Source of the DNA: Pedobacter nutrimenti
Lineage (GTDB): Bacteria; Bacteroidota; Bacteroidia; Sphingobacteriales; Sphingobacteriaceae
Direction: 5' to 3'
Assembly: GCF_003208655.1 (NCBI RefSeq)
Contig: NZ_QKLU01000007.1
Coordinates: 186,001-250,000, forward strand
Length of the DNA stretch: 64,000 bases
The position numbers were made by a program, and so were the translations under genes. Position 1 is the stretch's first letter. The number at the start of each line of letters is the position of its first letter. The notes beneath the pieces are model-generated. The model had not been told where the DNA came from, did no database searches, and worked only from the letters and a program-made list of their open reading frames with translations. This document shows positions 24,068 through 32,628 of this stretch, piece after piece.

Positions 24068-26422
24068 ATGCAGGCAATTACGCTAGACCTCAACGAATCC
24101 ATATACGGGACAACCTATCACACAGGAGCAAAGGTAGAATTTTCTCTCAGGCCCTTTATGGATTATGTGCAGCGCAAAACTGAAACCGAAGAGACTGCGA
24201 AAATTCATTTTTACCGTTACATCCTCGAGAAATTTAAAGAAAAGCCCGAACTCAGTGCACCGATCCAGTCTTGTGATGCAAATGCCTATAAAGACTTTTT
24301 CGAACTGATTTATACTTCCCTTTCTCCTTTGCTTGCTGATGAAAACCAACAGCTCTGGGCATTGAGTAAACCGGTTTCACCTTGTTTTTATTTTGGAACA
24401 AATGCGTTTTACAATGTCCTGATTGATAAGGAATCAGGTAAACTCAAGGAAAATCTGAAAATGCCGCCCCGGCCAGACATGGAAAACAATGTATTGAAGA
24501 CTTTTTACAACCTGGTGCTGGAAAAATTTTACGGACTGAGTTTTGGTGCAGATCAGTTTACCATTAAATCCATCCTGGACCCGGAAACCAATTTGCTGAA
24601 ATATTACCGCCTGAATGTGGATACCCGTTTTCTGGAGATACAATTTGATGGTGAGCTTCCTGATCTTCAGTTGAAAAGCCTGAAGGAAAAAATTATGGAA
24701 GAGGCCAGCAGTATGGATGTGTTGCTGGAACTTTTGCCACCCGACCGGTTCAGCATACAAGGAATTTCAATTGTTAACCTCACCGATGTGACCGGTGAAT
24801 ATGCCCTGGAATCTATTAAAAATGTGATCATAGAACATAATGAATGCCAGGTTGGTGCACATGGTTCGGAAATCTCGATGGCCTTAAAAACACTGGTCGG
24901 GAACGATCAGGTACAGTTTGGTTTGTTGCCTTATATAGAACTGAACGGAAAAATCGTGATGAACAACGATTCCGGTTTTGAAAGCATTGTGGCCCGCCTG
25001 GCCAAAAAAGATGAAGAGCAGAAAAGCGTTTATCAAAGTTTGGTAGATGAGTACCTTAAACAGCCCAGAAGACTGGTTTTTCCTGAAATATCCGGAGGAG
25101 AACAGCTCAATTACCCCATATTAAAATTGTTGTATCAGCAGGGCATTACCTCTTATGCACTCTTTCCCTTGTATTACAATGGAAAAATTGTGGGTTGCCT
25201 GGAAGTGTATGCAGATGATCCGGAGGTTTTTAACAGTAAAAGCCTTTCCAAACTGGAACTGGCTTTTCCATTGCTTTCCCAGTTGCTGCAAAACCTGATC
25301 ATTGATTTTAATCACGACATCACCAATGTGATTACGGAAAAATTCACTGCGCTGCAACCCTCTGTCCAGTGGCGTTTCCGGGAAGCAGCCTTTCATTATA
25401 TTGTGTCCGGTGCCCAGGAAAAGAACCTGCCTATAGAACGGATTTATTTTGAACAGGTGCAACCATTTTATGGGGCCATAGACATCAAAGATTCCAGCAT
25501 CAAGCGCAACAGGGCCATCAGGGAAGACTTATACATCAATTTTGAGATCCTTGAAAATTTGCTGCTGTCCATCAAAAATAAAATCAATCTGGACATAGAC
25601 CAGGACCTGCCAAAAGAGACTTCGATCTGGAATTTTAAGGAATTTGAAGAATTGTCCGATCAGGAAATTCTGAAAATAGAAGACTACCTGCAGCGTCAGC
25701 TGCCCTTATACCTGGAACAGCTGAAACATTCGCACCCAGAACTGGAACAAATGGTCCATGAATATTTTGAACTGAGCAAACAAAAGGCCCGCCTGTACAA
25801 AAACAGGATCCTTTATGAGAACAGCATGCAAAGGATCAACCGTACTGTAGGCCGGTATCTGGATAAGTTTAATGCCGAAATTCAGGCTATTTATCCCTGT
25901 TATTTTGAAAAATTCAGAACAGACGGACAGGAATTTGATATTTATATGGGGCAGTCCATTGCCCCGCTGATCCCTATGCCGGAGGATTTATTGTTTACCC
26001 TGAGGTTTAAACAACTTGAAGTCATTGCAAATATTGCGAAAGCGACCCATGACCTGATCCCGGAACTGGATATTTATATGCAGACCACCCACCTGATCTT
26101 TGTCTATGAGAAAAAGATTGACATCAGTTTCAGGACCGATGAACAAAGGTTTGATGTAGAGGGGAGTTACAACATCCGTTACCAGATGGTGAAAAAACGA
26201 ATCGACAAGGCCCATATCAAAGGAACAGATGAGCGTCTGGTTCAGCCGGGAAAAATTGCAATCGTTTACTTCAACAGCTGGGAGGCCCAGGAATATCTGG
26301 GTTATATCAGGCGTTTACAGAAGGAAAATGTTTTACTCGATGACCTGGAATATATTGAAATTGAAGAACTGCAGGGCGTAGAGGGATTAAAAGCATTAAG
26401 GGTAGGGGTTACACTTGGATGA
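24068..26422 (+). CDS. large GAF-domain protein without a recognised output domain
   Basis: A 784-residue protein without signal peptide or membrane segment, so cytoplasmic. A GAF-like segment is visible around residues 315-415 (ISGGEQLNYPILKLLYQQ, YALFPLYYNGKIVGCLEVYA). The rest is helical, with a charged helical stretch around residues 530-600, and ends in a beta-rich domain (DISFRTDEQRFDVEGSYNIR). I see no histidine-kinase, GGDEF, EAL, phosphatase or DNA-binding motif. It lies between the two barrel genes, 18 bp after the first and overlapping the second by 4 bp (ATGA), so it belongs to their operon. It may sense a small ligand and act through protein contacts, but that is inference only. 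Confidence 0.65.
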   Translation: MQAITLDLNESIYGTTYHTGAKVEFSLRPFMDYVQRKTETEETAKIHFYRYILEKFKEKPELSAPIQSCDANAYKDFFELIYTSLSPLLADENQQLWALSKPVSPCFYFGTNAFYNVLIDKESGKLKENLKMPPRPDMENNVLKTFYNLVLEKFYGLSFGADQFTIKSILDPETNLLKYYRLNVDTRFLEIQFDGELPDLQLKSLKEKIMEEASSMDVLLELLPPDRFSIQGISIVNLTDVTGEYALESIKNVIIEHNECQVGAHGSEISMALKTLVGNDQVQFGLLPYIELNGKIVMNNDSGFESIVARLAKKDEEQKSVYQSLVDEYLKQPRRLVFPEISGGEQLNYPILKLLYQQGITSYALFPLYYNGKIVGCLEVYADDPEVFNSKSLSKLELAFPLLSQLLQNLIIDFNHDITNVITEKFTALQPSVQWRFREAAFHYIVSGAQEKNLPIERIYFEQVQPFYGAIDIKDSSIKRNRAIREDLYINFEILENLLLSIKNKINLDIDQDLPKETSIWNFKEFEELSDQEILKIEDYLQRQLPLYLEQLKHSHPELEQMVHEYFELSKQKARLYKNRILYENSMQRINRTVGRYLDKFNAEIQAIYPCYFEKFRTDGQEFDIYMGQSIAPLIPMPEDLLFTLRFKQLEVIANIAKATHDLIPELDIYMQTTHLIFVYEKKIDISFRTDEQRFDVEGSYNIRYQMVKKRIDKAHIKGTDERLVQPGKIAIVYFNSWEAQEYLGYIRRLQKENVLLDDLEYIEIEELQGVEGLKALRVGVTLG

Positions 26423-29010
26423 TCACCATGAGGAAACAACATTTGAAGAAATATACAGCAGGATTATTGATGACAGGGCTAGGCCTTTGCGGGGCTTATG
26501 CACAGCAAAAACCCCTTGCAGATTCGGTAACGGTTGCCATTGCTCCCCAATACAATGAGGTGAGCGGTACGCACCGGTTTTTTTTAGGTGAAAACTACCG
26601 GAAACTTTGGGCTACCCCGGTTAAAATAAGGGTATTGGATCTTCAAAAAGAAAGAGGAGGGCTGACTATTGTTAAGCTTGGCGGCGGAAACCAGACCCGT
26701 TCGTTACGGTTTAAAGACGCCTCAGGTAAATTGTGGGCTTTAAGGACCATACAAAAATATCCCGAAAGAGGTTTGCCCGAAAACCTGCGCCCAACAATTG
26801 CAAAAAATATTGTGCAGGACCAGGTATCTACCGGTCATCCCTTTGGTGCCCTGGTGGTGCCGCCACTGGCCCAGGCCTTGAAAATTCCGCATGCCAGCCC
26901 CGAAATCGTTTATGTAGGTGATGATCCCGGACTGATGGAATACCGCAAGGATTTTGCCAATGCGGCTTATTTGTTTGAGGAAAGGGACCCGATGGAGGCT
27001 GAGAAAACAGACAATACCGAAAAGGTGCAGCGAAAACTGCAGGAAGACAATGACAAAACCACAGACCAATTGCTGACCTTGAGGGCAAGGCTGCTCGATT
27101 TTATTGTCGGTGACTGGGACCGCCACGAAGACAACTGGAGGTGGTTGCCCAACAAAGACGAAGATGGGACTCTTTATGAGCCAATACCAAGGGACCGGGA
27201 CAAAGTATTTTACCGGACCTCAGGTGTTTTTCCATGGATACTTTCCCACCAATGGCTGAAATCCAATTTGCAGCCCTATAGCCCAAACATCCGGGACATT
27301 AACGGATGGAATTTCAACGCAAGGTATTTTGACCGGTATTTTCTCAATGAGCTGAATGAAAAAGACTGGAAAACAGAAGTTCAGTATGTGCAAAAGACCA
27401 TTACACCTGAGCTGGTGGCAAAAGCCATCGCCTTAATGCCTGCAGTAATTGTGGCCCAAAACGGAGAAGAATTACAGCATTCGCTTAATGGAAGGGTGCA
27501 GAACCTGGAAAAGATAGCCCTGGACTATTACCATTTCCTTTCTGAATATGTGGAAATACCCGCCTCTGACAAGAAGGAATATTTTGAAATTCAATATAAA
27601 AAGGATGGACGTCTGGAGTTGACGATCCGAAACATTAAAAAAGATGGCAGTATAGGCAGAAAACTTTATAAGCGGACTTTTGATCCTGCGATGACCAAAG
27701 AAATCCGGCTCTATGGTTTTGGAGGTGAAGATCTTTTTTCTGTTAAAGGAGCCGGAAAATCCAGTATCCGGGTGAGAATGGTAGGAGGTGCTGGACTGGA
27801 CAAGTTTGAAGTGGCACCGGAGGTCAGAAACAACGCTAAACTTTTTATTTATGACCGCCAGGATGAAGGAAATATTGTTCCGCAAAAAGGGCTGGCCAAA
27901 TTAAAACTGTCCAATGATTCTACCGTAAATGAATACAATAAAACAAGTTTTGTTTTTGATCGCTTTGGCCCTTTGTTCAGGGCAAACTACAGCATAGACC
28001 AGGGCCTTCAGATTGGTGCAGGGCTGGTTTACGAAAAACAGGGTTTCCGCAAAATACCCTATGCTTTTAAACATGAATTCTGGGTAACTTACACCACGGG
28101 CAGACAGTCCTTTATTCTGAATTATGCCGGGGATTTTAAAAAAGCCATAGGAGAAAATGACCTGAAAATTGATGCGAATTTTCTGGGGCCACATAACCTG
28201 AGTAACTTTTTTGGTCTGGGTAATGAAAGCCTGTTTGTCAATAAGGGCGATCAAGAAATGCCTTACTACCGCAACAGGTACGATTACCTGACTGCCGATG
28301 TCAAACTGGCCAGGAACCTATCTAAAAACCTGAATATAGAGGGCGGAATTTCCACCGAGTATTACACCAGCAATGCCGCCTCCAATGAACACCGGTTTTT
28401 AAAGGATTTCAATACCGCTTATCCCCAGGAAGATGTTTTTTCCAATAGGTTCTATGCAGGCCTGGTGAGTAACCTGACTTATGACAGCCGGGACAATGCA
28501 GCCATTCCGACAAAAGGCATTTACTGGAAAACAGGTCTTTCTGTGAAAAGGGAAATGGGCGGGGAGCAGGATTATTATGCAAAACTGCAAACCGAGTTCC
28601 GTTATTACCTTAATCCCGGAAAATCTGGATTTGTAATCGCCAACCGGCTCGGTGGGGGTACCACAATTGGAAACCCGGCCTTTTTTCAGCTCATGCAACT
28701 GGGTGGGGTCAGGAACCTGAGGGGCTACCACAGCAATCGTTTCAGTGGAAAATCCATGGCCTATTATAACCTCGATTTAAGGCTTAAACTGTTTAGTTTC
28801 ACCTCTTACATCGTGCCGGGTTCGGTTGGATTAATTGGTTTTAATGATATCGGAAGGGTGTGGGAACCGGGGGAACAAAGTAAAAAATGGCATTATGGTT
28901 ATGGCGGAGGTTTGTATGTCGTGCCTGCAGAATTGTTCCTGATCCAGGCCGCAGTAGGTGCATCCAAAGAAGGTGCCCTGCCCTATATTTCCATTGGTTT
29001 TACATTCTGA
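26419..29010 (+). CDS. kinase-like domain fused to an outer-membrane barrel
   Basis: An 863-residue exported protein (signal sequence ending GAYAQ). It resembles the C-terminal two thirds of the 1203-residue fusion upstream but lacks the phosphoesterase domain. After the shared FLGENYRKLWA segment comes a Gly-rich stretch (GGLTIVKLGGGNQTRSLRF, 80-98) and WALRTIQK. VGDWDRHEDNWRW (230-242) then holds an intact DRHxxN pattern, and PIPRDRDKVFY (255-265) supplies acidic residues that could bind metal. The last roughly 350 residues are an Omp85-like barrel with LGGVRNLRGYHSNRFSG, in which the RGY motif is intact, and a C-terminal Phe. Kinase activity is a prediction from motif order. It starts with ATGA overlap to the GAF gene; ATG 26428 is an alternative start. 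Confidence 0.75.
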   Translation: MITMRKQHLKKYTAGLLMTGLGLCGAYAQQKPLADSVTVAIAPQYNEVSGTHRFFLGENYRKLWATPVKIRVLDLQKERGGLTIVKLGGGNQTRSLRFKDASGKLWALRTIQKYPERGLPENLRPTIAKNIVQDQVSTGHPFGALVVPPLAQALKIPHASPEIVYVGDDPGLMEYRKDFANAAYLFEERDPMEAEKTDNTEKVQRKLQEDNDKTTDQLLTLRARLLDFIVGDWDRHEDNWRWLPNKDEDGTLYEPIPRDRDKVFYRTSGVFPWILSHQWLKSNLQPYSPNIRDINGWNFNARYFDRYFLNELNEKDWKTEVQYVQKTITPELVAKAIALMPAVIVAQNGEELQHSLNGRVQNLEKIALDYYHFLSEYVEIPASDKKEYFEIQYKKDGRLELTIRNIKKDGSIGRKLYKRTFDPAMTKEIRLYGFGGEDLFSVKGAGKSSIRVRMVGGAGLDKFEVAPEVRNNAKLFIYDRQDEGNIVPQKGLAKLKLSNDSTVNEYNKTSFVFDRFGPLFRANYSIDQGLQIGAGLVYEKQGFRKIPYAFKHEFWVTYTTGRQSFILNYAGDFKKAIGENDLKIDANFLGPHNLSNFFGLGNESLFVNKGDQEMPYYRNRYDYLTADVKLARNLSKNLNIEGGISTEYYTSNAASNEHRFLKDFNTAYPQEDVFSNRFYAGLVSNLTYDSRDNAAIPTKGIYWKTGLSVKREMGGEQDYYAKLQTEFRYYLNPGKSGFVIANRLGGGTTIGNPAFFQLMQLGGVRNLRGYHSNRFSGKSMAYYNLDLRLKLFSFTSYIVPGSVGLIGFNDIGRVWEPGEQSKKWHYGYGGGLYVVPAELFLIQAAVGASKEGALPYISIGFTF

Positions 29011-29057
29011 TTACCGGACCGGGGAGGAAACTGTAAACCAATTGTCTTTTTGAACGT

Positions 29058-29065
29058 TATATTTG
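29058..29065 (+). promoter_or_regulatory. candidate -7 promoter element of ndh
   Basis: TATATTTG matches TAnnTTTG and lies 20 bp before the ATG at 29086. It lies downstream of an in-frame TTG at 29050, which argues against that codon as the start. Confidence 0.45.
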
Positions 29066-29085
29066 ATACGAACAGAAACCTTAAT

Positions 29086-30360
29086 ATGCAGGAAAATATA
29101 GTCATTATAGGGGGTGGTTTTGCCGGAATTAACCTGGCAAAAGACCTTGGCAGAAATAAAAAGTTTAGCGTAACGCTTGTTGATCAGAACAATTATAATT
29201 TTTTTCCGCCTCTGATCTATCAGGTGGCCACAGGTTTTTTAGAACCTTCCAGCATCAGTTACCCCTTCAGGAAACTATTTGCAGGCAAGGATAACCTGCA
29301 TTTCCGTTTGGGTAAACTCCAGAAGGTTCTTCCTGCAGAAAACAAAGTGATTTTAAACAACGGCGAACTTTCCTATGATGTGCTGGTTTTTGCCACAGGG
29401 GCCGAAACCAATTTTTTTGGAAATGAGAACATCCGCAAAAATGCCATTCCCATGAAAACCCTGGGAGATGCCATTGCCATGCGGAACATTCTGCTTATGC
29501 GTATGGAACAGGCTTCTATTTCCAAAGATCCCCAAGAGGTCAAAAAATTGCTCACCCTGGTGATTGCCGGTGGAGGTCCGACCGGGGTAGAGATATCTGG
29601 GATGTTTGCCGAAATGAAGCAGGGCATTTTACGGAAGGATTATCCCGAACTTAAAGGAAAGGCAGGAGGCATATACCTGGTCGACGGCGGAAAATGTGTG
29701 CTTTCCCCGATGAGCGAAAAATCTCAGAAAAACACGGCTCAGGCCCTGACCAAAATGGGGGTCGAGCTCATTATGAATACGCATGTGGATGACTTTGAAA
29801 ATGATACGGTAATGCTTTCCGGCGGAAAAACCATCAGCACCAGGAACCTGATCTGGGCAGCCGGGGTGACAGCAAGGGTGTTCGAAGGTATTCCTGCTGA
29901 AAGTTATGGCAGGGGAAAACGCATGATCTGTGATGCTTTCAACCTGGTAAAGGGTACTGCAAATATTTATGCCATAGGGGATACCTGTCTGCAAAATAAC
30001 GATGTGAATTTTCCTGATGGACATCCTCAGGTGGCCCAGGTGGCCATACAACAGGGGAAAAACCTGGCGAGAAATTTTAAAAGAAAGGCTGAAGGCAAAG
30101 AAATGGAGGCTTTTGCTTACCACGATAAAGGAAGTATGGCCATTATTGGCAGCGCGAAGGCAGTGGTAGACCTAACCCTTCCAAAAATGCACCTGAAAGG
30201 ATTTTTAGCCTGGCTGGCCTGGCTGTTTATTCACCTGATGTCGCTGATCACGTACAGGAACCGGGCCAGGACTTTCTGGAACTGGATGATTGCCTACTTT
30301 TCAAAAGACCAGTCTTTAAGGATGATCATCAGGCCTGTAGAAGAGGAAAATGTAACCTGA
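29086..30360 (+). CDS. ndh: type II NADH:quinone oxidoreductase
   Basis: A 424-residue flavoprotein that passes electrons from NADH to quinone without pumping protons. The FAD-binding Rossmann motif VIIGGGFAGINLA is at the N-terminus and a second NADH-binding motif, VIAGGGPTGVEISGM, is near residue 160. The segments IWAAGVTARVF and YAIGDTC are typical. The C-terminus has a hydrophobic stretch (GFLAWLAWLFIHLMSL) and an amphipathic tail that should anchor it to the inner membrane. The start is taken as ATG 29086 because a good promoter element lies between it and the upstream TTG. It is separated from the barrel gene by 75 bp and has its own promoter, so it is probably an independent gene. Confidence 0.92.
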   Translation: MQENIVIIGGGFAGINLAKDLGRNKKFSVTLVDQNNYNFFPPLIYQVATGFLEPSSISYPFRKLFAGKDNLHFRLGKLQKVLPAENKVILNNGELSYDVLVFATGAETNFFGNENIRKNAIPMKTLGDAIAMRNILLMRMEQASISKDPQEVKKLLTLVIAGGGPTGVEISGMFAEMKQGILRKDYPELKGKAGGIYLVDGGKCVLSPMSEKSQKNTAQALTKMGVELIMNTHVDDFENDTVMLSGGKTISTRNLIWAAGVTARVFEGIPAESYGRGKRMICDAFNLVKGTANIYAIGDTCLQNNDVNFPDGHPQVAQVAIQQGKNLARNFKRKAEGKEMEAFAYHDKGSMAIIGSAKAVVDLTLPKMHLKGFLAWLAWLFIHLMSLITYRNRARTFWNWMIAYFSKDQSLRMIIRPVEEENVT

Positions 30361-30371
30361 AAAGACAAAAA

Positions 30372-30388
30372 GTCGAAATCGTTTGCAT
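30372..30388. promoter_or_regulatory. possible LacI-type operator upstream of the symporter gene
   Basis: GTCGAAATCGTTTGCAT contains AATCGTT, the reverse complement of the AACGATT core found in three conserved sites of the pectin cluster. Its distance to the promoter (about 64 bp) differs from those sites (about 55 bp), so the support is weak. Confidence 0.25.
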
Positions 30389-30417
30389 AAAATCAGGCTT
30401 TAAAAAGTGCTGAAGTG

Positions 30418-30448
30418 TTTGTCGGTCTGACAAATAAATTTACATTTG
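30418..30448 (+). promoter_or_regulatory. Bacteroidota-type promoter of the sodium/solute symporter gene
   Basis: TTTG at 30418-30421 and TACATTTG at 30441-30448 match the -33 and -7 elements fully, with a 19-bp spacer. The ATG is at 30468. Confidence 0.65.
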
Positions 30449-30467
30449 GTAAAACCAAATATAAAAA

Positions 30468-32153
30468 ATGAGCACTTTACACACGTACGATTATATCGTA
30501 TTCCTGGTCTACTTTATTATTGTGGCCTCCTACGGCTTCTGGATCTATTATAAAAAGAAATCTGCCAGTGGCGATTCCAAAGATTATTTCCTGGCCGAAG
30601 GCTCCTTAACCTGGTGGGCCATTGGTGCTTCACTGATTGCCTCCAACATTTCGGCAGAGCAGATGATCGGAATGAGCGGATCGGGCTTTAAACTTGGCCT
30701 GGCCATTTCTGCCTATGAATGGATGGCCGCAGCCACCCTGATTATCGTTGCTGTATTTTTTATGCCGGTGTATTTGAAGAATAAAATCTTTACCATGCCG
30801 CAGTTTTTAAGCCAGCGTTACAACAGTAAGGTGGCCATGATCATGGCCGTTTTCTGGCTAATGCTTTATATTGTGGTCAACCTGATGTCTATTTTGTACC
30901 TGGGTGCCCTTGCCATCAGCGGCATCTCCGGACTGAACATTACCCTTTGTATTCTGGCCCTGGCACTTTTTGCCATTTTTATTACCCTGGGCGGGATGAA
31001 GGTGATTGGTTATACCGATGTGATCCAGGTTTTTTTCCTGGTTTTAGGTGGACTGGTGGCTACTTACCTGGCCTTAAACCTGATTTCGGGTGGACAGGGC
31101 ATTGCCAAGGGCTTTGCCATGCTGAAAGATGGTGCCTCTGAGCATTTTCACCTGATCTTTAAAAAAGACAATCCCAATTATATGGACCTTCCGGGTTTAA
31201 GTGTACTGATCGGAGGAATGTGGATTGCCAACCTGAGCTATTGGGGCTGTAACCAATACATTACCCAAAGGGCGCTCGGGGCCTCCCTTCCGGTGGCCAG
31301 GTCGGGACTTCTGTTTGCTGCTTTTTTAAAAATGCTGATGCCTGTAATCGTTGTTGTACCGGGTATTGCGGTTTATTATATTGTAAAAAAAGACCTTGGA
31401 GGGATTAGTGCAAACCACCTGCTGACCTCCTCAGGTGTTCAGGATCCCAATAAAGCCTATCCTGCATTGCTTGGACTTTTACCTATTGGCCTGAAAGGCC
31501 TGTCTTTTGCGGCACTGACTGCCGCCATTGTAGCTTCACTTGCTGGAAAAGCCAATAGCATTGCTACCATTTTTACCCTTGATATTTACAAAAAAGCCTT
31601 TAACCAGCAGGCCAGTGAGGCAAAAATGGTCAATGTAGGTAAAGTAACGGTAGTGGTGTCCATGCTGCTGGCGGTACTGCTTTCCCTGATTGTGGGTGAT
31701 GCCCTGATGGGAGAAGGAAAACAGGGTTTTCAGTATATTCAGGAATATACAGGTTTCGTTTCCCCTGGTATTTTTGCCATGTTTATATTGGGCTTTTTCT
31801 GGAAAAAAACAACTTCAAATGCAGCGCTTTTTGCAACCATTGGCGGTTTCATCGTATCGGTATTGCTCAAATTTCTGCCAGCCTGGACAGATCTTTCCCC
31901 GCTTTATGAGTATGGCTGGGCTGTGGCCAACAAAAAAGGCGTATTTGAAATTCCTTTTATGGACAGAATGCTGGTTGTTTTTGCTTTTTGTTTGCTTGGA
32001 ATGTACTTCATTAGTGTGTATGAAAATAAAAAAGGAATTGTTCCCAACGGATTGGAAGTGGATACCAAAATGTTCCGCGTATCGACACCTTTTGCCATTG
32101 GTTCGATGATGATTATCGCTTTATTGGTGGCCCTTTACACTGCTTTCTGGTAG
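30468..32153 (+). CDS. sodium/solute symporter (SSS family, SGLT-like)
   Basis: A 561-residue inner-membrane transporter with about 14 hydrophobic helices. The sodium:solute symporter signature region is seen as SNISAEQMIGMSGSG and WGCNQYITQRALG, both usual in sugar-type members. It should import a sugar or sugar acid with sodium. It lies upstream of the first LacI gene of the pectin locus and is followed 27 bp later by a small exported NTF2-like protein gene. Uptake of galacturonate or a pectin-derived sugar is likely by context. The second uptake system of the locus is the MFS transporter at 58990. The substrate is not determined by sequence. Confidence 0.88.
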   Translation: MSTLHTYDYIVFLVYFIIVASYGFWIYYKKKSASGDSKDYFLAEGSLTWWAIGASLIASNISAEQMIGMSGSGFKLGLAISAYEWMAAATLIIVAVFFMPVYLKNKIFTMPQFLSQRYNSKVAMIMAVFWLMLYIVVNLMSILYLGALAISGISGLNITLCILALALFAIFITLGGMKVIGYTDVIQVFFLVLGGLVATYLALNLISGGQGIAKGFAMLKDGASEHFHLIFKKDNPNYMDLPGLSVLIGGMWIANLSYWGCNQYITQRALGASLPVARSGLLFAAFLKMLMPVIVVVPGIAVYYIVKKDLGGISANHLLTSSGVQDPNKAYPALLGLLPIGLKGLSFAALTAAIVASLAGKANSIATIFTLDIYKKAFNQQASEAKMVNVGKVTVVVSMLLAVLLSLIVGDALMGEGKQGFQYIQEYTGFVSPGIFAMFILGFFWKKTTSNAALFATIGGFIVSVLLKFLPAWTDLSPLYEYGWAVANKKGVFEIPFMDRMLVVFAFCLLGMYFISVYENKKGIVPNGLEVDTKMFRVSTPFAIGSMMIIALLVALYTAFW

Positions 32154-32180
32154 AATTAAACCTAAATCTTGAAAAATAAT

Positions 32181-32627
32181 ATGAAAAAAATCCTCGTTTG
32201 TTTGATCTTTCTGGGTCTGTACAGCATCGGAAAAGCCCAAAGCCCATCTGAACCTTCAAAAGCAGAGCAACAGGTGGCCCAGGTGGTTGAAAAACTTCGC
32301 CTGGCCATGATCAGCGGCAATAAAACAGAACTGGAAAGTGTTTTAACCAATGACCTGAGCTATGGCCATTCTGGTGGAAACATCCAGGATAAAGCGGCCT
32401 TTGTAGATGCCATAACAACCAAAAAGTCCGATTTTAAAACCATAGAACTGACCAAACAATCCATTACTGTCCAGGACAATATTGCGGTGGTGAGACATAT
32501 TTTAAGTGCAGATACTAACGATGGCGGAAAACCCGGACATGTGAACCTGGGGATTGTCCTGGTCCTGAAAAAATCGGGTAAAGACTGGAAAGTAATGGCC
32601 AGAAGGGCTTTTAAAGTGCCGGAATAA
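32181..32627 (+). CDS. exported NTF2-like (DUF4440/SnoaL) protein
   Basis: A 148-residue protein with a signal peptide (cleavage near SIGKAQ) and a single NTF2-like alpha+beta cone fold. The family features visible are VVEKLRLAMISGNKTELESVL, LSYGHSGG, and a C-terminal strand pair (GIVLVLKKSGKDWKVMARRAF). Members bind small molecules or act as isomerases or steroid-like enzymes. In Bacteroidota sugar loci they are often found with dehydratases, but the role is rarely known. It follows the symporter by 27 bp, so it is probably in its operon, and it converges on the LacI gene with one base between the stop codons. ATG 32181 is used instead of a TTG at 32169. Confidence 0.7.
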   Translation: MKKILVCLIFLGLYSIGKAQSPSEPSKAEQQVAQVVEKLRLAMISGNKTELESVLTNDLSYGHSGGNIQDKAAFVDAITTKKSDFKTIELTKQSITVQDNIAVVRHILSADTNDGGKPGHVNLGIVLVLKKSGKDWKVMARRAFKVPE

Positions 32628-32628
32628 C

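Noticed and set aside
20438..29010. Barrel proteins as BamA/TamA assembly factors
   Set aside because: They lack N-terminal POTRA domains and carry enzyme-like domains instead, so only the barrel part is shared with that superfamily.
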